Shown: positions 17,566-27,149, counted from the first letter of the stretch. The stretch: 64,000 nt of DNA from a bacterium (GCA_036504735.1 DASXUQ010000002.1:124001-188000); one strand, 5' to 3'. Numbers and translations: made by a program. Notes: generated from the letters alone by a model not told the origin.

Positions 17566-20500
17566 TTGAAAAGGTTTTTTAGGTTTGCCGCACTTTCCGG
17601 CCTTTGCCTGTGGATGGCCACATCGGCAGGGGCCACTCAACCTTCGCAGGGCGCAGCCTCCTTCCGCACCGCAACGCGTGGCGCCATTCTTCAGCAACTT
17701 CATCGCGTCCCCCTTTCCGGTGTTGTTCTGTTTGAACCCACAGGTGCGCCGCAGGGCGGCATGGCTATCGAACAGGTTGGCGCCAACCAGCGCTGTAATC
17801 AGGATGCCATCGGGAACAATCAGAATGAGACTCCGATCTGCGCCAGCCCGGCCAACACAAACAATGTGCTGGCAGGCTCCAATGATTACCGCAACGGCGA
17901 CGCCTCCGCAGGTTTCTATCGCACGATGGATGGTGGCACGACGTGGGCCGATGCGCTGGTGACTCGCGGCCCCAGCGGACAATTTGAAGCCGCCGGTGAT
18001 CCGGTCACCGCAGTAGACAACACTGGCCGCATGTTTGCCGCCTACATTGGCTTTGACCGCACTACGCCCGACAATGGCATCTACGTCCACACTTCCACCG
18101 ACAACGGTTCCACATGGACCGGCCCGGTAACCGTCATTCAACACCTCGGCGGCGGCAATTCGGATTTCGAAGACAAGCCCTATGCCGCCTGTGATGCCAG
18201 CGCCGGCTCGCCCTTTCTGAACAACTATTACATCACGTGGACCAAGTTCACCACCACGGGCCTCGCCCCGATCTACATGGCGCGTTCCACAAATGGCGGT
18301 GCCAGTTTTTCCACGCCGCTTCAAATCTCGTCTTCCACCAATTGCCAATTCTCCTGCCCGACCGTTGGTCCGAACGGTGAAGTCTATGCCTGCTGGTTCG
18401 ATTACACCAGCAGCAGCATCAAGTTCGACCGCTCCACCAATGGCGGCGTCAGTTGGGGCACCGACGTCAGCGTCTCCAGCTTCAATGACAACTTCCCCGC
18501 CAATCCCTGCGGCACCTTTCGCGCTCCGGCCTATCCCGTCATAGCCTGCGATGTGTCTTCGGGACCGCGCCGTGGCTGGATCTATGTCTGCTGGGCTGAT
18601 GCCCGCAACGGTAATCCGGACATCTTCTTCAGCCGTTCCACCAACGGCGGCACCAGTTGGTCCGCCGCCGCGCGTGTCGACAATGACGTCACCAATCGCT
18701 GGCAGTGGTGGCAGTGGATTGCCACCAGCCGCGTGAACGGTGACGTCGGTGTTTCATGGCTGGACCGCCGTGAAGATCCCGCGGGCTGCACGTTTAAAAA
18801 CTACGCGACGATCTCCTCCGACGGTGGCACTACCTGGGCGCCGAACTTCGCCGTCTCCAGTGTCACTTCCAATCCCAGCAGTTCCAATTTCCTCGGAGAT
18901 TATTGCGGCGCCACCTTCCGCAGCAGCGGTTTCTATTCCGTCTGGGTGGACCTGCGCAATGATGGCGGCGACGTCTACAACGCGTGGTGGACCTTGTCTC
19001 CGACCCTCACGCTCACCGCACCCAACGGCGGCGAAACATGGCTGACCGGCGATGCCGACACCATCACATGGTCCTCAGCCAACTTCACCGACAACGTCAA
19101 ACTCGAACTCAACCGCAGCTATCCCGGTGCCACGTGGGAGACCATCGTTGCCAGCACTCCCAACAGCGGTTCATTCCCGTGGACCGTAACAGGTCCAACC
19201 TCCTCCACCGCCCGCGTCCGAATCAGCGGCGTCACCCAGACCACCGTCGGTGACACCTCGAATGCCAACTTCACCCTTGGCGCGCGCAGCCTTACCGTCG
19301 TTTCACCCAATGGCGCGGAAATCTGGATCGCCGGCGATGCCAACAGCATCACATGGACCTCGGCCAACCTTTCCGAAAACGTCAAGATCGAACTGAACCG
19401 CAGTTATCCCGGCGCCACATGGGAAACCCTTGTGGCCAGCACGGCTAACACCGGAAGCTTTCCGTGGACAGTAACCACGCCGCTGAGCACCGCCTGCCGC
19501 GTCCGCATCACCGGAGTCACGCACACCACCGTTGGTGACTCTTCTAACACCAACTTCGCCATCTCCTCGCGGGCCGTTACGGTTACTTCTCCCAACGGTG
19601 GCGAGAACTGGCTCACCGGCAGCAATGCCAACATCGCGTGGACGCCGCAAAACCTCACCGGCACCGTGATGATTGAACTCAATCGCAGCTATCCCGCCGG
19701 CACGTGGGAAACCCTCGCTGCGGGGCAACCCGTGGGTACGCCGTTTCTTTGGACTGTCACCACACCCATCAGCACTACGGCTCGTGTGCGGGTCACCAGT
19801 GAGAACTTCCCGCTGGTCACTGACATCTCCGACGCCAACTTCTCCATCTCACTGCCCAATCAGCCGCCGATCATTCTGCATGACCCGCTGCATGACATGG
19901 CTCCCGGAGCAGGCAGCATTACTTCCCGTGTGAGCGATCCATCCCTCGTGGCGTCCGTCGCTTCGGTCAAAATGTTCTTCCGTATATCAGGCGGTTCCTC
20001 GTTCGATTCTCTAACCCTCACACCTACGGTCAACCCCAGCGAGTACGCCGCCAGTCTGGCCGCGTTCGGCATCGGCTCCTTTGAATACTATCTGCGTTCT
20101 ACAGACAACACCGCACTGGCATCGTATCTTCCCTCCAATGCCCCGGCATCGCTCTTTCAGTTCGATGTGGACAATCTCTGCGCGCAGGAACTGGTCTATG
20201 ATGATGGCAGCGCGGAGCGCTTCAATTGGACCGACGGCAATCAGACCACGCCGTTTCAGTGGGCGGTGAAATTCACTCCCCCACCGGGCAGCTACGTGCT
20301 CTGTGGCGCGCGCTTTGCCGCCTCCCGCAGCCTGCCCGATTCGGCTCATTCACCCGTGCATGTCGCGGTCTATGCTGCCGATGGTCCTCTCGGCATGCCC
20401 GGCACTATCTTGTGGCAAACCACCACCGGCTCGGTCGGCAATGTTGTCGGTGGATTGCCCGCCGGAACCAACTGGTCCGAAGTTCTTGTGCGCGACGCTT

Positions 20501-20934
20501 TCGGCCAGCCTTTGCCGGTTACCAGTCCGTTCTACATCGCCCTTTCCAATCCTGTCAGTGGCCAGTATGAAGCATTCGGACGCGACATCAGTTCGCCCAA
20601 TGCCCATCACTCGTACGTGTTCGATGGCTGTCTGAGTCTCTGGTTCAGTGAGGATGACACGACCACCACCATCAACGCGCATCCGGGCAACCGTTTAGTC
20701 CGCGCACAATACTATTCCGCTCTGCCACCGGCGGTGGTGATCAACCGCGTCGCCAATACCATCGTGCTGAACTGGACCAACCTTGCCGCGCCGAACTACC
20801 GTGTGTCCACGTCTACTTCGCCCGCTGGTCCTTTCGCCTTCGTGCAAAGCACCACAGACACGTTCCTCACCGTCTCCACCGCCGACACGTCCGGCGCAAA
20901 ATTGTTCTACCAAGTCACCACCGCCAAACCCTGA
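17566..20934 (+). CDS. Secreted BNR/sialidase-like propeller protein with Ig-like repeats
   Basis: 1,122 aa. Start is TTG at 17566 with AAAGGA a few bases upstream, giving a signal peptide (MKRFFRFAALSGLCLW...). The N-terminal half is a six-bladed-type propeller with at least five Asp-boxes (STDNGSTWTG, STNGGASFST, STNGGVSWGT, STNGGTSWSA, SSDGGTTWAP). Three Ig-like repeats beginning with [AS]PNG[GA]E follow, and then the same C-terminal module as in the preceding protease. The FRIP and catalytic Tyr/Glu residues of true sialidases were not identified, so sugar cleavage is unproven. Lies 111 bp after the protease on the same strand. Confidence 0.88.
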   Translation: MKRFFRFAALSGLCLWMATSAGATQPSQGAASFRTATRGAILQQLHRVPLSGVVLFEPTGAPQGGMAIEQVGANQRCNQDAIGNNQNETPICASPANTNNVLAGSNDYRNGDASAGFYRTMDGGTTWADALVTRGPSGQFEAAGDPVTAVDNTGRMFAAYIGFDRTTPDNGIYVHTSTDNGSTWTGPVTVIQHLGGGNSDFEDKPYAACDASAGSPFLNNYYITWTKFTTTGLAPIYMARSTNGGASFSTPLQISSSTNCQFSCPTVGPNGEVYACWFDYTSSSIKFDRSTNGGVSWGTDVSVSSFNDNFPANPCGTFRAPAYPVIACDVSSGPRRGWIYVCWADARNGNPDIFFSRSTNGGTSWSAAARVDNDVTNRWQWWQWIATSRVNGDVGVSWLDRREDPAGCTFKNYATISSDGGTTWAPNFAVSSVTSNPSSSNFLGDYCGATFRSSGFYSVWVDLRNDGGDVYNAWWTLSPTLTLTAPNGGETWLTGDADTITWSSANFTDNVKLELNRSYPGATWETIVASTPNSGSFPWTVTGPTSSTARVRISGVTQTTVGDTSNANFTLGARSLTVVSPNGAEIWIAGDANSITWTSANLSENVKIELNRSYPGATWETLVASTANTGSFPWTVTTPLSTACRVRITGVTHTTVGDSSNTNFAISSRAVTVTSPNGGENWLTGSNANIAWTPQNLTGTVMIELNRSYPAGTWETLAAGQPVGTPFLWTVTTPISTTARVRVTSENFPLVTDISDANFSISLPNQPPIILHDPLHDMAPGAGSITSRVSDPSLVASVASVKMFFRISGGSSFDSLTLTPTVNPSEYAASLAAFGIGSFEYYLRSTDNTALASYLPSNAPASLFQFDVDNLCAQELVYDDGSAERFNWTDGNQTTPFQWAVKFTPPPGSYVLCGARFAASRSLPDSAHSPVHVAVYAADGPLGMPGTILWQTTTGSVGNVVGGLPAGTNWSEVLVRDAFGQPLPVTSPFYIALSNPVSGQYEAFGRDISSPNAHHSYVFDGCLSLWFSEDDTTTTINAHPGNRLVRAQYYSALPPAVVINRVANTIVLNWTNLAAPNYRVSTSTSPAGPFAFVQSTTDTFLTVSTADTSGAKLFYQVTTAKP

Positions 20935-20955
20935 CGCATCTCCCACGAGATTTAA

Positions 20956-20984
20956 GACACGCCGGCCCCAAAGGCCGGCGTGTC
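20956..20984 (+). terminator. Hairpin after the BNR gene
   Basis: Perfect 12-bp stem GACACGCCGGCC/GGCCGGCGTGTC with a 5-nt loop, 21 bp after the stop. It lacks a T tract, so it could act as a strong stem with weak termination or as an mRNA end stabiliser. Confidence 0.6.
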
Positions 20985-21364
20985 TGTGCAGTCTGTCTCG
21001 CAACAATCGGAGACCTCTGTCGAGTCGAAAGGCGGCACCGACTGCAGGAGCGTGCTATTTTGAGCAAAGTATTTGACTCTGTGCATCTTACGCTATTTCC
21101 TGAGAAGAGCTGGTTAAAGATTCATTGACCCATGTTTTTCGAAATTTTACTACTCAAATCGTTGACATATTGGATTCGGTTGTGTATAATGACTTGCCGT
21201 CGCGTCAAAAGCGCCGGGGCAGTGTGGATAAATTAGAATAGTGCCAACATGAGTTATCATCTGCCCAATACACCCGCCTCTTCATCTGGTCCTGACCCCT
21301 GTCGAATTCTTGACGTTTAGGCTCCGAATTTATTGCCTCCGGCTCATCTGCGAGAGCTGTACTT
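20985..21364. other. Intergenic region with promoter and long leader
   Basis: About 380 bp. It contains the consensus promoter at 21162-21190 and a leader of about 170 nt before the glycosyltransferase. A second possible promoter, TTGACC-N17-TACTAC, begins at about 21125. No gene or recognised riboswitch was seen. Confidence 0.55.
21162..21190 (+). promoter_or_regulatory. Perfect consensus sigma-70 promoter
   Basis: TTGACA (21162-21167), exactly 17 bp, TATAAT (21185-21190). Twelve of twelve consensus bases match. The transcript would start near 21197. Confidence 0.9.
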
Positions 21365-23083
21365 ATGCGTCTATCGAACCTTCCCCGCCCCTCAGCTTGG
21401 CCGCTTGCGGCCCAATCCCTGCTGGTGGGTGCGCTCTGGATCCTGTTTGCGCTACTGGTCAACCCTGTCGGGGAATTCCCCGTCAATGATGACTGGGGCT
21501 ACAGCAAGGCCGTAAACAGTCTGGTTAGCGGTGGCCATCTGCAGTTCCTTCAGGGCTGGGCGCAAACGACCTTCATTGCGCAACTCTTTTGGGGTGCGCT
21601 CTTTGCCCTGCCCTTCGGCTTCTCCTTCACCGCTCTCCGCATCTCAGGACTGGTCGCCGGCTTCATCGGCGTCGTCGCCACCCACCGCACCCTCCACCGC
21701 TACGGCTTCCGCACCGCCTATGCCTGGATCGGCACCCTCTGCCTCGTCCTCAATCCACTCTACTTCCAGCTCTGCTATTCCTTCATGACCGACGTGCCGT
21801 TCTTCGCCGCGTCCATGATCTCCTTTGTGCTGTTTCTCCGCGCCCTGCAGGAAGACCATTCTACCAGCGTCTGGACCGGCACTCTCTTTGCGGTGATTGC
21901 CACGCTTATCCGGCAAGTCGGCTTTCTCGTTCCCATCGCCTGGACCATTGTCCGCCTCGCGTCCCGCCCACAGAACCGCCGTGAAATCTGGCGCGCGGTC
22001 GCTCCCACGCTCATCACCATCGGCGCGCTCATCGTCTTCCAGTTCGGCATCGCACCGCTCATCGGCTTTGAGATGCACGACAACGCGCGGCTCCGCCTGA
22101 TGTACGTCGGCATCTTCCATAACGTCTTTACAGTGGCGCTGAAATACGCCGACAATGCCGCCGTCGCCGCCGTCTACCTCGGCCTGTTCCTGCTGCCGCT
22201 GGCCCTGCAAATCGAAAGCACCAACCGCCGGCGCAATCCGCTGCACTGGATCGGCCTCGCCCTCATTGCCGCCGTTATGACCGCGCTGATTGCCACCCGT
22301 GAGCATTCCATTATGCCCCTCGCGCGCAACATGCTCACCGCCAATAGCCTTGGCCCGCTGACCTTGCGCGACACCTACATTCTCGGCATGCCCCACGCCC
22401 CCTATGCTCCGCACTGGTTGTGGGTACTGCTTACCATCGGCGGAGTAATCGGCGGTGCGTCGCTTATCCAGCATGTGTTCAATCACGTCCGCAGCAGTTT
22501 CCGCTTCCGCATCGCCAACCGCGCCAACGCCGCCTACATGCTCGCCTTCGGAGTATGGTTGATGTACCTCGGACTCTGTGTCATGAGCGGTTTCTTTGAC
22601 CGCTACCTGCTCTACCTCATCCCTTTCAGCATCATCCTGCTGTGGACTCCCGGCTTCGTTCCGGCCAGGTCCCCCGCGTTGGTGCGTATGGCCACCGTAG
22701 GTTTGCTCGCCGCCTTTGCGCTCTATGATGTCGGTGCCACGCACGATTATCTTTCGTGGAACCGCGCCCGCTGGGACGCTCTGAACCATTTGAACACCGT
22801 GCAGCGGATTCCGCCCGACCGGGTCGACGGCGGCTACGAATACAACGGCTGGCACTTCTACTCCAAGGGTTTCACCTCCCCTCCCGGCAAAAGCTGGTGG
22901 TATGTTAAGGATGATGAATACGTCGCCGCCTTCGGCCCGCTTCCCGGCTACCACTTGCAGGATCATCGCCTTTATGCACGCTGGCTTCCGCCCGGCACCG
23001 ACTCCGTGCTGGTCCTTGCCCGTGATCCACAGGCCCCGTCCGTCACCGCTCTGGCCGACACATCTCAATCCCCCCATCTCTGA
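21365..23083 (+). CDS. GT-C (PMT/ArnT-like, GT39 type) membrane glycosyltransferase
   Basis: 572 aa with about 10-12 hydrophobic segments. The first outside loop after membrane segment 1 has NDDWGYSKAV, the acidic D/E-D motif of GT-C enzymes that use lipid-linked sugars. Further loops have MTDVPFF and TLIRQVGFL, typical of the GT39 dolichyl-phosphate-mannose-type family. The C-terminal third is soluble (residues about 460-572). It probably moves a polyprenyl-phosphate sugar to an envelope acceptor, protein or lipid; the acceptor cannot be read. Surrounded by exported protein genes, so protein glycosylation is a reasonable guess. Confidence 0.82.
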   Translation: MRLSNLPRPSAWPLAAQSLLVGALWILFALLVNPVGEFPVNDDWGYSKAVNSLVSGGHLQFLQGWAQTTFIAQLFWGALFALPFGFSFTALRISGLVAGFIGVVATHRTLHRYGFRTAYAWIGTLCLVLNPLYFQLCYSFMTDVPFFAASMISFVLFLRALQEDHSTSVWTGTLFAVIATLIRQVGFLVPIAWTIVRLASRPQNRREIWRAVAPTLITIGALIVFQFGIAPLIGFEMHDNARLRLMYVGIFHNVFTVALKYADNAAVAAVYLGLFLLPLALQIESTNRRRNPLHWIGLALIAAVMTALIATREHSIMPLARNMLTANSLGPLTLRDTYILGMPHAPYAPHWLWVLLTIGGVIGGASLIQHVFNHVRSSFRFRIANRANAAYMLAFGVWLMYLGLCVMSGFFDRYLLYLIPFSIILLWTPGFVPARSPALVRMATVGLLAAFALYDVGATHDYLSWNRARWDALNHLNTVQRIPPDRVDGGYEYNGWHFYSKGFTSPPGKSWWYVKDDEYVAAFGPLPGYHLQDHRLYARWLPPGTDSVLVLARDPQAPSVTALADTSQSPHL

Positions 23084-23108
23084 TCATCAGTTGGACCCAC
23101 AGAATATG

Positions 23109-23135
23109 AAAAGCCGGACCCAAGATCCGGCTTTT
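23109..23135. terminator. Bidirectional terminator between convergent genes
   Basis: Stem AAAAGCCGGA/TCCGGCTTTT (23109-23118 with 23126-23135), 7-nt loop, with A/T runs on both sides, serving the glycosyltransferase (plus) and the subtilisin at 23162 (minus). Confidence 0.9.
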
Positions 23136-23161
23136 CGCTTCATGCCATCCGCGTGAACGCC

Positions 23162-25729
23162 TTACGGCTTCACCGCTTTGATGACATAATAGGCTTGCGG
23201 GTGCATCAAGACCGCACTCGTATCGACATAGCTCGTATCCGCCGTCCAGCCGATAGAGTCGGACTCCGACGGCATGAAGTCGAAGAAATTGTTCCGGTAA
23301 ATGACGTAAAGATTCGCGCCACTCGGCGGCGGCGACCAGAGCAACTGCAGATCATCTCCCACCGGGAAGATCGCCACATCCGTCAGCGGATCCACGTGAG
23401 GCGGCGGCTCGGGAGCCACTCCCCGCACAAAAATGTCGTCTACAAACCAGCCCTCGTGAGCCGCGCCGCTGCTGTCGCTGCCGAACCGGAACCGCACGTG
23501 AATCGTCTGTCCCGCATAGGCCGACAAGTCCACCTGCCGCTGTACCCAGTTGATGATCCCGGAAAAACACGGACGCCCCGGCATCGGTCCCACATAGGAC
23601 AAACTGCGAGTCTGGCGGAAGGTCTTCGGATACCCGCCCACCGGCGTTACGGCGTCAAACGGTCCACCATTCGCCGAAATTTCCACCACGCCGCCATCCA
23701 GCGCCGAATCCGGATAGATGCTCGATAATTCCGCGTCCATCCATTGCGAAAAATACAGGGTCGAATGGGACGTAATCGCAATCGGAGGCGAGACCAGTCC
23801 GGCGTCGAGGCTGTTGACATACGGCACCGGGCCTTCGCCGCCGCACTTCCAGGAGTTCGAAGGTGACGCGCTCATCTCATTGCTGATATGCCACGCGTCG
23901 CTGTAGTTGGGCTGCACCGCGCCGTGCGTCCAGCCGTTCTCGCCGTTCTCCACGCTGTCCGCCCAATATACCACCGTACGCCCGATCTCCAGATTGAAAT
24001 ATTCCACCACGCTATAGCCGCCCGCCGCGCTCAGCGTCAGAGTTATCTGTGCGATGTGCCCCACCGGCGCCATCGAGTCCGCCAGCACCACAAACGGATC
24101 AGCCACATTGTTCTGCGACGCACTGGTGACAATGGCGCCGAAGGATCCGAGGCTGTCCACAACGGTCAGATACGGATCGGCCGTGCTCAGCGTCGCGGCC
24201 ACATTTGTGGCATTCGCTCCGTAGTTGCACAGAGTGATGGCCAGCCGTGCCGTCTCGCCGCTTTCCAGGGCTCCGTTGCCGTTGCCCGTCACCGAGTCTT
24301 CCACCGACTGGTTGATGTAAATCAAAAACGGCTGCACCGGCTGCGGACCCGTATACGCATGAATCCCCGTCGCCGCGCGATAAAGATTTACCCGCCCGCG
24401 CGAGACCGTCATCGTATCCATACTCGCCAGCACGTCCACGCTGTCCATCAGGAATTTCTTGATCAGCAGCGCCGCCGAATCCGGATGCGCCATATAATAG
24501 CGGTAAAATCCCGGACTGGCCGCCGCATGCAGAAACGCCACCGCGCCCGCAATGTGCGGACTGGACATCGACGTGCCGCTCAGCGTGCCCGTCCCCGTGT
24601 TGATCGTACTTAGAATCGCCGTGCCCGGCGCGCCGATGTCGATCGTCGTCCGTCCGTAACCCGCCGCCGAATATTTCTGATCCAGCGTGTTGGTATTGGT
24701 CACCGAGAACATATACGGACTCGCGCACCCGGTAGGCACGTCGCCGTAAAGGTCAACATTGATATTCAGATTCGCCGTGGCGCAGGCCGAAAGAATTCCT
24801 GCCGCGCCCATCGCGTTGTACAGATCATTCCAGATCGGAAAACTGTCGCTCTGGCAATTACCGAAATCCTGTCCGAAACTCGAATTCGTCGCCACCACAT
24901 TCGCACCCGTGCTGCCGCCGCTGGCCAGCCAGCGGGTCTTCTGCGTCAGTGCGTAATTATACCCGCGGGACACCACCGACGTCGAGGTGCTCGACGCGGC
25001 GATCTCCATCAGCTTGACATGCCAGTTGATGCCGCACACCTGCCGTCCGTTATTCCCCACCGCGCCGATGATTCCCGACACATGCGTGCCGTGATAGGGA
25101 GCGTTCGGCGACGGAATCGTTCCGTTGATGTTGTAGGCGTTCCAGCCGTTCACATCGTCAACATAACCGTTGCCGTCATCGTCGATGCCGTTGCCCGGAA
25201 TTTCGCCCGTGTTCACCCAGATATTCGGCGCCAGATCCAGATGCGTAAGCTGGCAGCCGTTGTCCACCACCGCCACCACAATATCGTTGCCCGCGGGATC
25301 CGTTCCACCCGTGGTAATATCCCAGGCTTCCGGCGCGTCGATATCGGCGTCGTTCGGCTGACTCAGACTCCACTGACTGCCGAATTGCGGATCATCCGGC
25401 GTCGTGCTGCGCAAATCCAGATAATAGTCAAGCTGTGCCCAGCGGACGCTCGGATAGCTTTTCAGCATCGCCACCGCATCCGCCGCCTTAATGCTCGCCT
25501 TGGGCAGTTTCACAAGGAAAATATCCAGGGAAGGCACCAGAGCTTCGCTCACATTCAACAAGGCATTATTGAGTTCCCGCCGCGCCTGCCCGAGGGTTGT
25601 CGGCTTATTGAATCGCACCAGCACCTGATCCGGCACCGTCGCCCGCGGAGGCGTAGACGGCTGCGCCAACAGCCCCAGCGGAGTCGCTAAAAACAACAAA
25701 ATAAGTATTAACTGTAGCCGAATAGTCAC
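23162..25729 (-). CDS. Secreted subtilisin-like (S8) serine protease
   Basis: 855 aa. GTG start at 25729 with GGAGA upstream; signal peptide to about residue 22. Inhibitor-like propeptide at about 33-110 (PDQVLVRFNKP). Catalytic residues D156 (VVAVVDNGCQ), H213 (YHGTHVSGI) and S387 (GTSMSSPHIAGA). A Ca-binding-like IDDDGNGYVDDVNGWN segment, as in fervidolysin and thermitase-like enzymes, lies at about 182-197. After the catalytic domain comes a CARDB/Ig-like region and a jelly-roll-like domain (about 590-770), then a short FN3-like end. It has no FlgD-like tail. A different lineage from the protease at 13966. Confidence 0.93.
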   Translation of the reverse strand: MTIRLQLILILLFLATPLGLLAQPSTPPRATVPDQVLVRFNKPTTLGQARRELNNALLNVSEALVPSLDIFLVKLPKASIKAADAVAMLKSYPSVRWAQLDYYLDLRSTTPDDPQFGSQWSLSQPNDADIDAPEAWDITTGGTDPAGNDIVVAVVDNGCQLTHLDLAPNIWVNTGEIPGNGIDDDGNGYVDDVNGWNAYNINGTIPSPNAPYHGTHVSGIIGAVGNNGRQVCGINWHVKLMEIAASSTSTSVVSRGYNYALTQKTRWLASGGSTGANVVATNSSFGQDFGNCQSDSFPIWNDLYNAMGAAGILSACATANLNINVDLYGDVPTGCASPYMFSVTNTNTLDQKYSAAGYGRTTIDIGAPGTAILSTINTGTGTLSGTSMSSPHIAGAVAFLHAAASPGFYRYYMAHPDSAALLIKKFLMDSVDVLASMDTMTVSRGRVNLYRAATGIHAYTGPQPVQPFLIYINQSVEDSVTGNGNGALESGETARLAITLCNYGANATNVAATLSTADPYLTVVDSLGSFGAIVTSASQNNVADPFVVLADSMAPVGHIAQITLTLSAAGGYSVVEYFNLEIGRTVVYWADSVENGENGWTHGAVQPNYSDAWHISNEMSASPSNSWKCGGEGPVPYVNSLDAGLVSPPIAITSHSTLYFSQWMDAELSSIYPDSALDGGVVEISANGGPFDAVTPVGGYPKTFRQTRSLSYVGPMPGRPCFSGIINWVQRQVDLSAYAGQTIHVRFRFGSDSSGAAHEGWFVDDIFVRGVAPEPPPHVDPLTDVAIFPVGDDLQLLWSPPPSGANLYVIYRNNFFDFMPSESDSIGWTADTSYVDTSAVLMHPQAYYVIKAVKP

Positions 25730-25796
25730 GGGTCTCCTTAAACACTTACGCTTTCAGACATTTCGCACACATGCGGATAGGGATCATATCTGACTA

Positions 25797-25825
25797 AGTG
25801 TAACAAAATACGGACGCGAAAGCAA
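25797..25825 (-). promoter_or_regulatory. Promoter of the 23162-25729 protease gene
   Basis: Minus-strand TTGCTT (25825-25820), spacer 17, TACACT (25802-25797), about 68 bp before the GTG start. Confidence 0.65.
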
Positions 25826-26014
25826 GGGGTTCTGACAAGTGGCCAAAAGAACTTTTCGTATCCTTACTGCTTCGTAATCAGGGCATTATCTCTGCCGTGC
25901 CCATCGCCGCCCTGACACATGCCATAGCCATCCTGAACCCCGTACCTCACAACGCAAGATTCATTCCCGCCCGTCGCCGAATATCTGCCGAAACCGCACA
26001 TCCTTCCGAAGAGT

Positions 26015-26266
26015 TTATAATCTGGCACCTCTGCGGCGCGGACGGTTTTCGCACATTGCGCAGGGGCAAATCCGGAGGTAGCTATGCCAGATCAGAGACA
26101 AAAAGCCCGCAATAAGAAACATGACAAGCGCGGGCAGAGCAGCAAATCCCCACAGGGCGGACAGGATCGCCAGACCGGTGGACTCCCGCAGGATCCCAAT
26201 CAGAAAGGTGATCGCGAGCGCCACGCGTAAGTTCGGATAGTTGCGCAGCACCTGCGCGCGGGCCAT
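26015..26266 (-). CDS. Small two-helix membrane protein, uncharacterised
   Basis: 83 aa from an ATG at 26266; a GTG 21 bp upstream is possible. Two hydrophobic stretches (LRVALAITFLIGIL and LPALVMFLIAGFLSLIW) and a basic, Cys-containing tail (ICPCAMCENRPRRR). No Shine-Dalgarno site is clear and no family is recognised. The hydrophobic pattern is the only support, so it may not be a gene. Confidence 0.4.
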   Translation of the reverse strand: MARAQVLRNYPNLRVALAITFLIGILRESTGLAILSALWGFAALPALVMFLIAGFLSLIWHSYLRICPCAMCENRPRRRGARL

Positions 26267-26570
26267 GAGGTTGCGCAATGGCTGCACAAAGGTTGGAGTT
26301 TCGCGTCCGAACTGTCACGGTTCGGACGCTTTGCTTTCCATATGCAGCGACCGCCCGCGCGCCCTCTTCTCCACCGATCCACCCGAAGCACCCTCAGTCG
26401 ATCTTGCTTCATCTAAGCCCGTCGCCAACGGTGGAACCCGCAAATTGTTATGGCGAGTTGTATAAATAGCTTGGCAACCAAGCCGGCATCTTTCATTGAT
26501 GAGAACGTGAGCACCGCAGGATGGCTCACAGTATGGATACGGATTATTTAGGATAGGCAAGGAGTTAATC

Positions 26571-26738
26571 ATGCCAGACGAAAGACGCGGTATGTCGCGC
26601 GAAGAAGCGGGACGAAAGGGCGGCGAAGCCAACAAGGGCACGACCCATGAGTCCCACGGCCAAGGCCGGGTGGTAGATCCGGAACACGATCGCCGCACCA
26701 AGGAAGGCCAGGAAAAGTCCGGCAGCAGCGGACGCTGA
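26571..26738 (+). CDS. KGG-motif (Con-10/GsiB-like) small stress protein
   Basis: 55 aa: very hydrophilic, no Cys or aromatic residues, with the RKGGEA motif at 15-20 and charged Gly-rich sequence typical of KGG-domain general stress proteins (GsiB, Con-10 relatives), which are desiccation or stress induced hydrophilins. AAGGAG lies 6-7 bp before the ATG. Stand-alone gene on the plus strand between minus-strand units. Confidence comes from the motif, the strong ribosome site and low-complexity composition. Confidence 0.75.
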   Translation: MPDERRGMSREEAGRKGGEANKGTTHESHGQGRVVDPEHDRRTKEGQEKSGSSGR

Positions 26739-26961
26739 CCCTTTTCCCCTAACTGAACTCTTATGGACTTGCCATCCCGGAGATTCTCCGCATGGCGAAA
26801 TAGAAGCGCCCGCGCTGCCTCAGCACGGGCGTCTTCTTGACGTTTAATGCGGGTTCCACGACCCGCGCACCCCCATAATTTGTCATGCTTACCGTCTTCG
26901 GGAAGCACCTCGGGCTCGCCCCCCAAAAACCGCCCCCCAAGCACCCGCCGCGTCGGGGTAG

Positions 26962-26982
26962 GGGCCGGTCTAAGACCGGCCC
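26962..26982. repeat. Dispersed palindrome, copy 1
   Basis: GGGCCGGTCT-A-AGACCGGCCC, a 10-bp perfect stem with a one-base centre. Related in layout to copies at 36136 and 42715 (GGGCGGATCT-T-AGATCCGCCC), all followed by GC. Confidence 0.7.
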
Positions 26983-26993
26983 GCCTGACAATT

Positions 26994-27104
26994 ACCCCAT
27001 CCCCAACCCGACCGAAACCAACCCCACCCAAGACCGCCGAGTCGGGTTGAGCCGAAAGACAAACAAACCCGCACCCCATCCACAACCCGACCGCAACCAA
27101 CCCC
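26994..27104. repeat. Pair of imperfect 30-bp direct repeats
   Basis: ACCCCATCC[CA]CAACCCGACC at 26994 and 27073, extending to about 32-35 bp each with few mismatches, 79 bp apart. Confidence 0.6.
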
Positions 27105-27121
27105 CATCGGCTCGTCTTCTT

Positions 27122-27149
27122 TCCTATTTCCTATTTCAAATTTCCTATT
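27122..27149. repeat. Heptamer tract at the end of the SBBP gene
   Basis: Four consecutive heptads: TCCTATT, TCCTATT, TCAAATT, TCCTATT. The last contains the stop codon of the minus-strand gene ending at 27145. Confidence 0.85.

Larger units (their letters stand above)
26739..27121. other. Gene-free repeat-rich spacer
   Basis: About 380 bp. It contains an imperfect hairpin that may terminate the KGG gene (about 26808-26833), a GCGGGT/ACCCGC dyad at 26849-26866, a GGGCCGGTCT palindrome at 26962-26982 and a 30-bp direct repeat (26994 and 27073). No gene seen. Confidence 0.6.

Noticed and set aside
17566-20934. True sialidase
   Set aside because: Asp-boxes are present but the Arg triad, Tyr and Glu of sialidases could not be identified, so only a propeller call is given.
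21644-23077. Long minus-strand frame of 477 codons
   Set aside because: Antisense to the GT-C glycosyltransferase; no family features.
26445-26466. TTGTTA...TATAAA as promoter of the KGG gene
   Set aside because: The spacing is only 10 bp; no acceptable -35 box at 16-18 bp.
26315-27100. 261-codon minus-strand frame across the repeat-rich spacer
   Set aside because: It is made of palindrome and repeat sequence (GLRPAPTPTRR-type) and crosses the KGG gene on the opposite strand.
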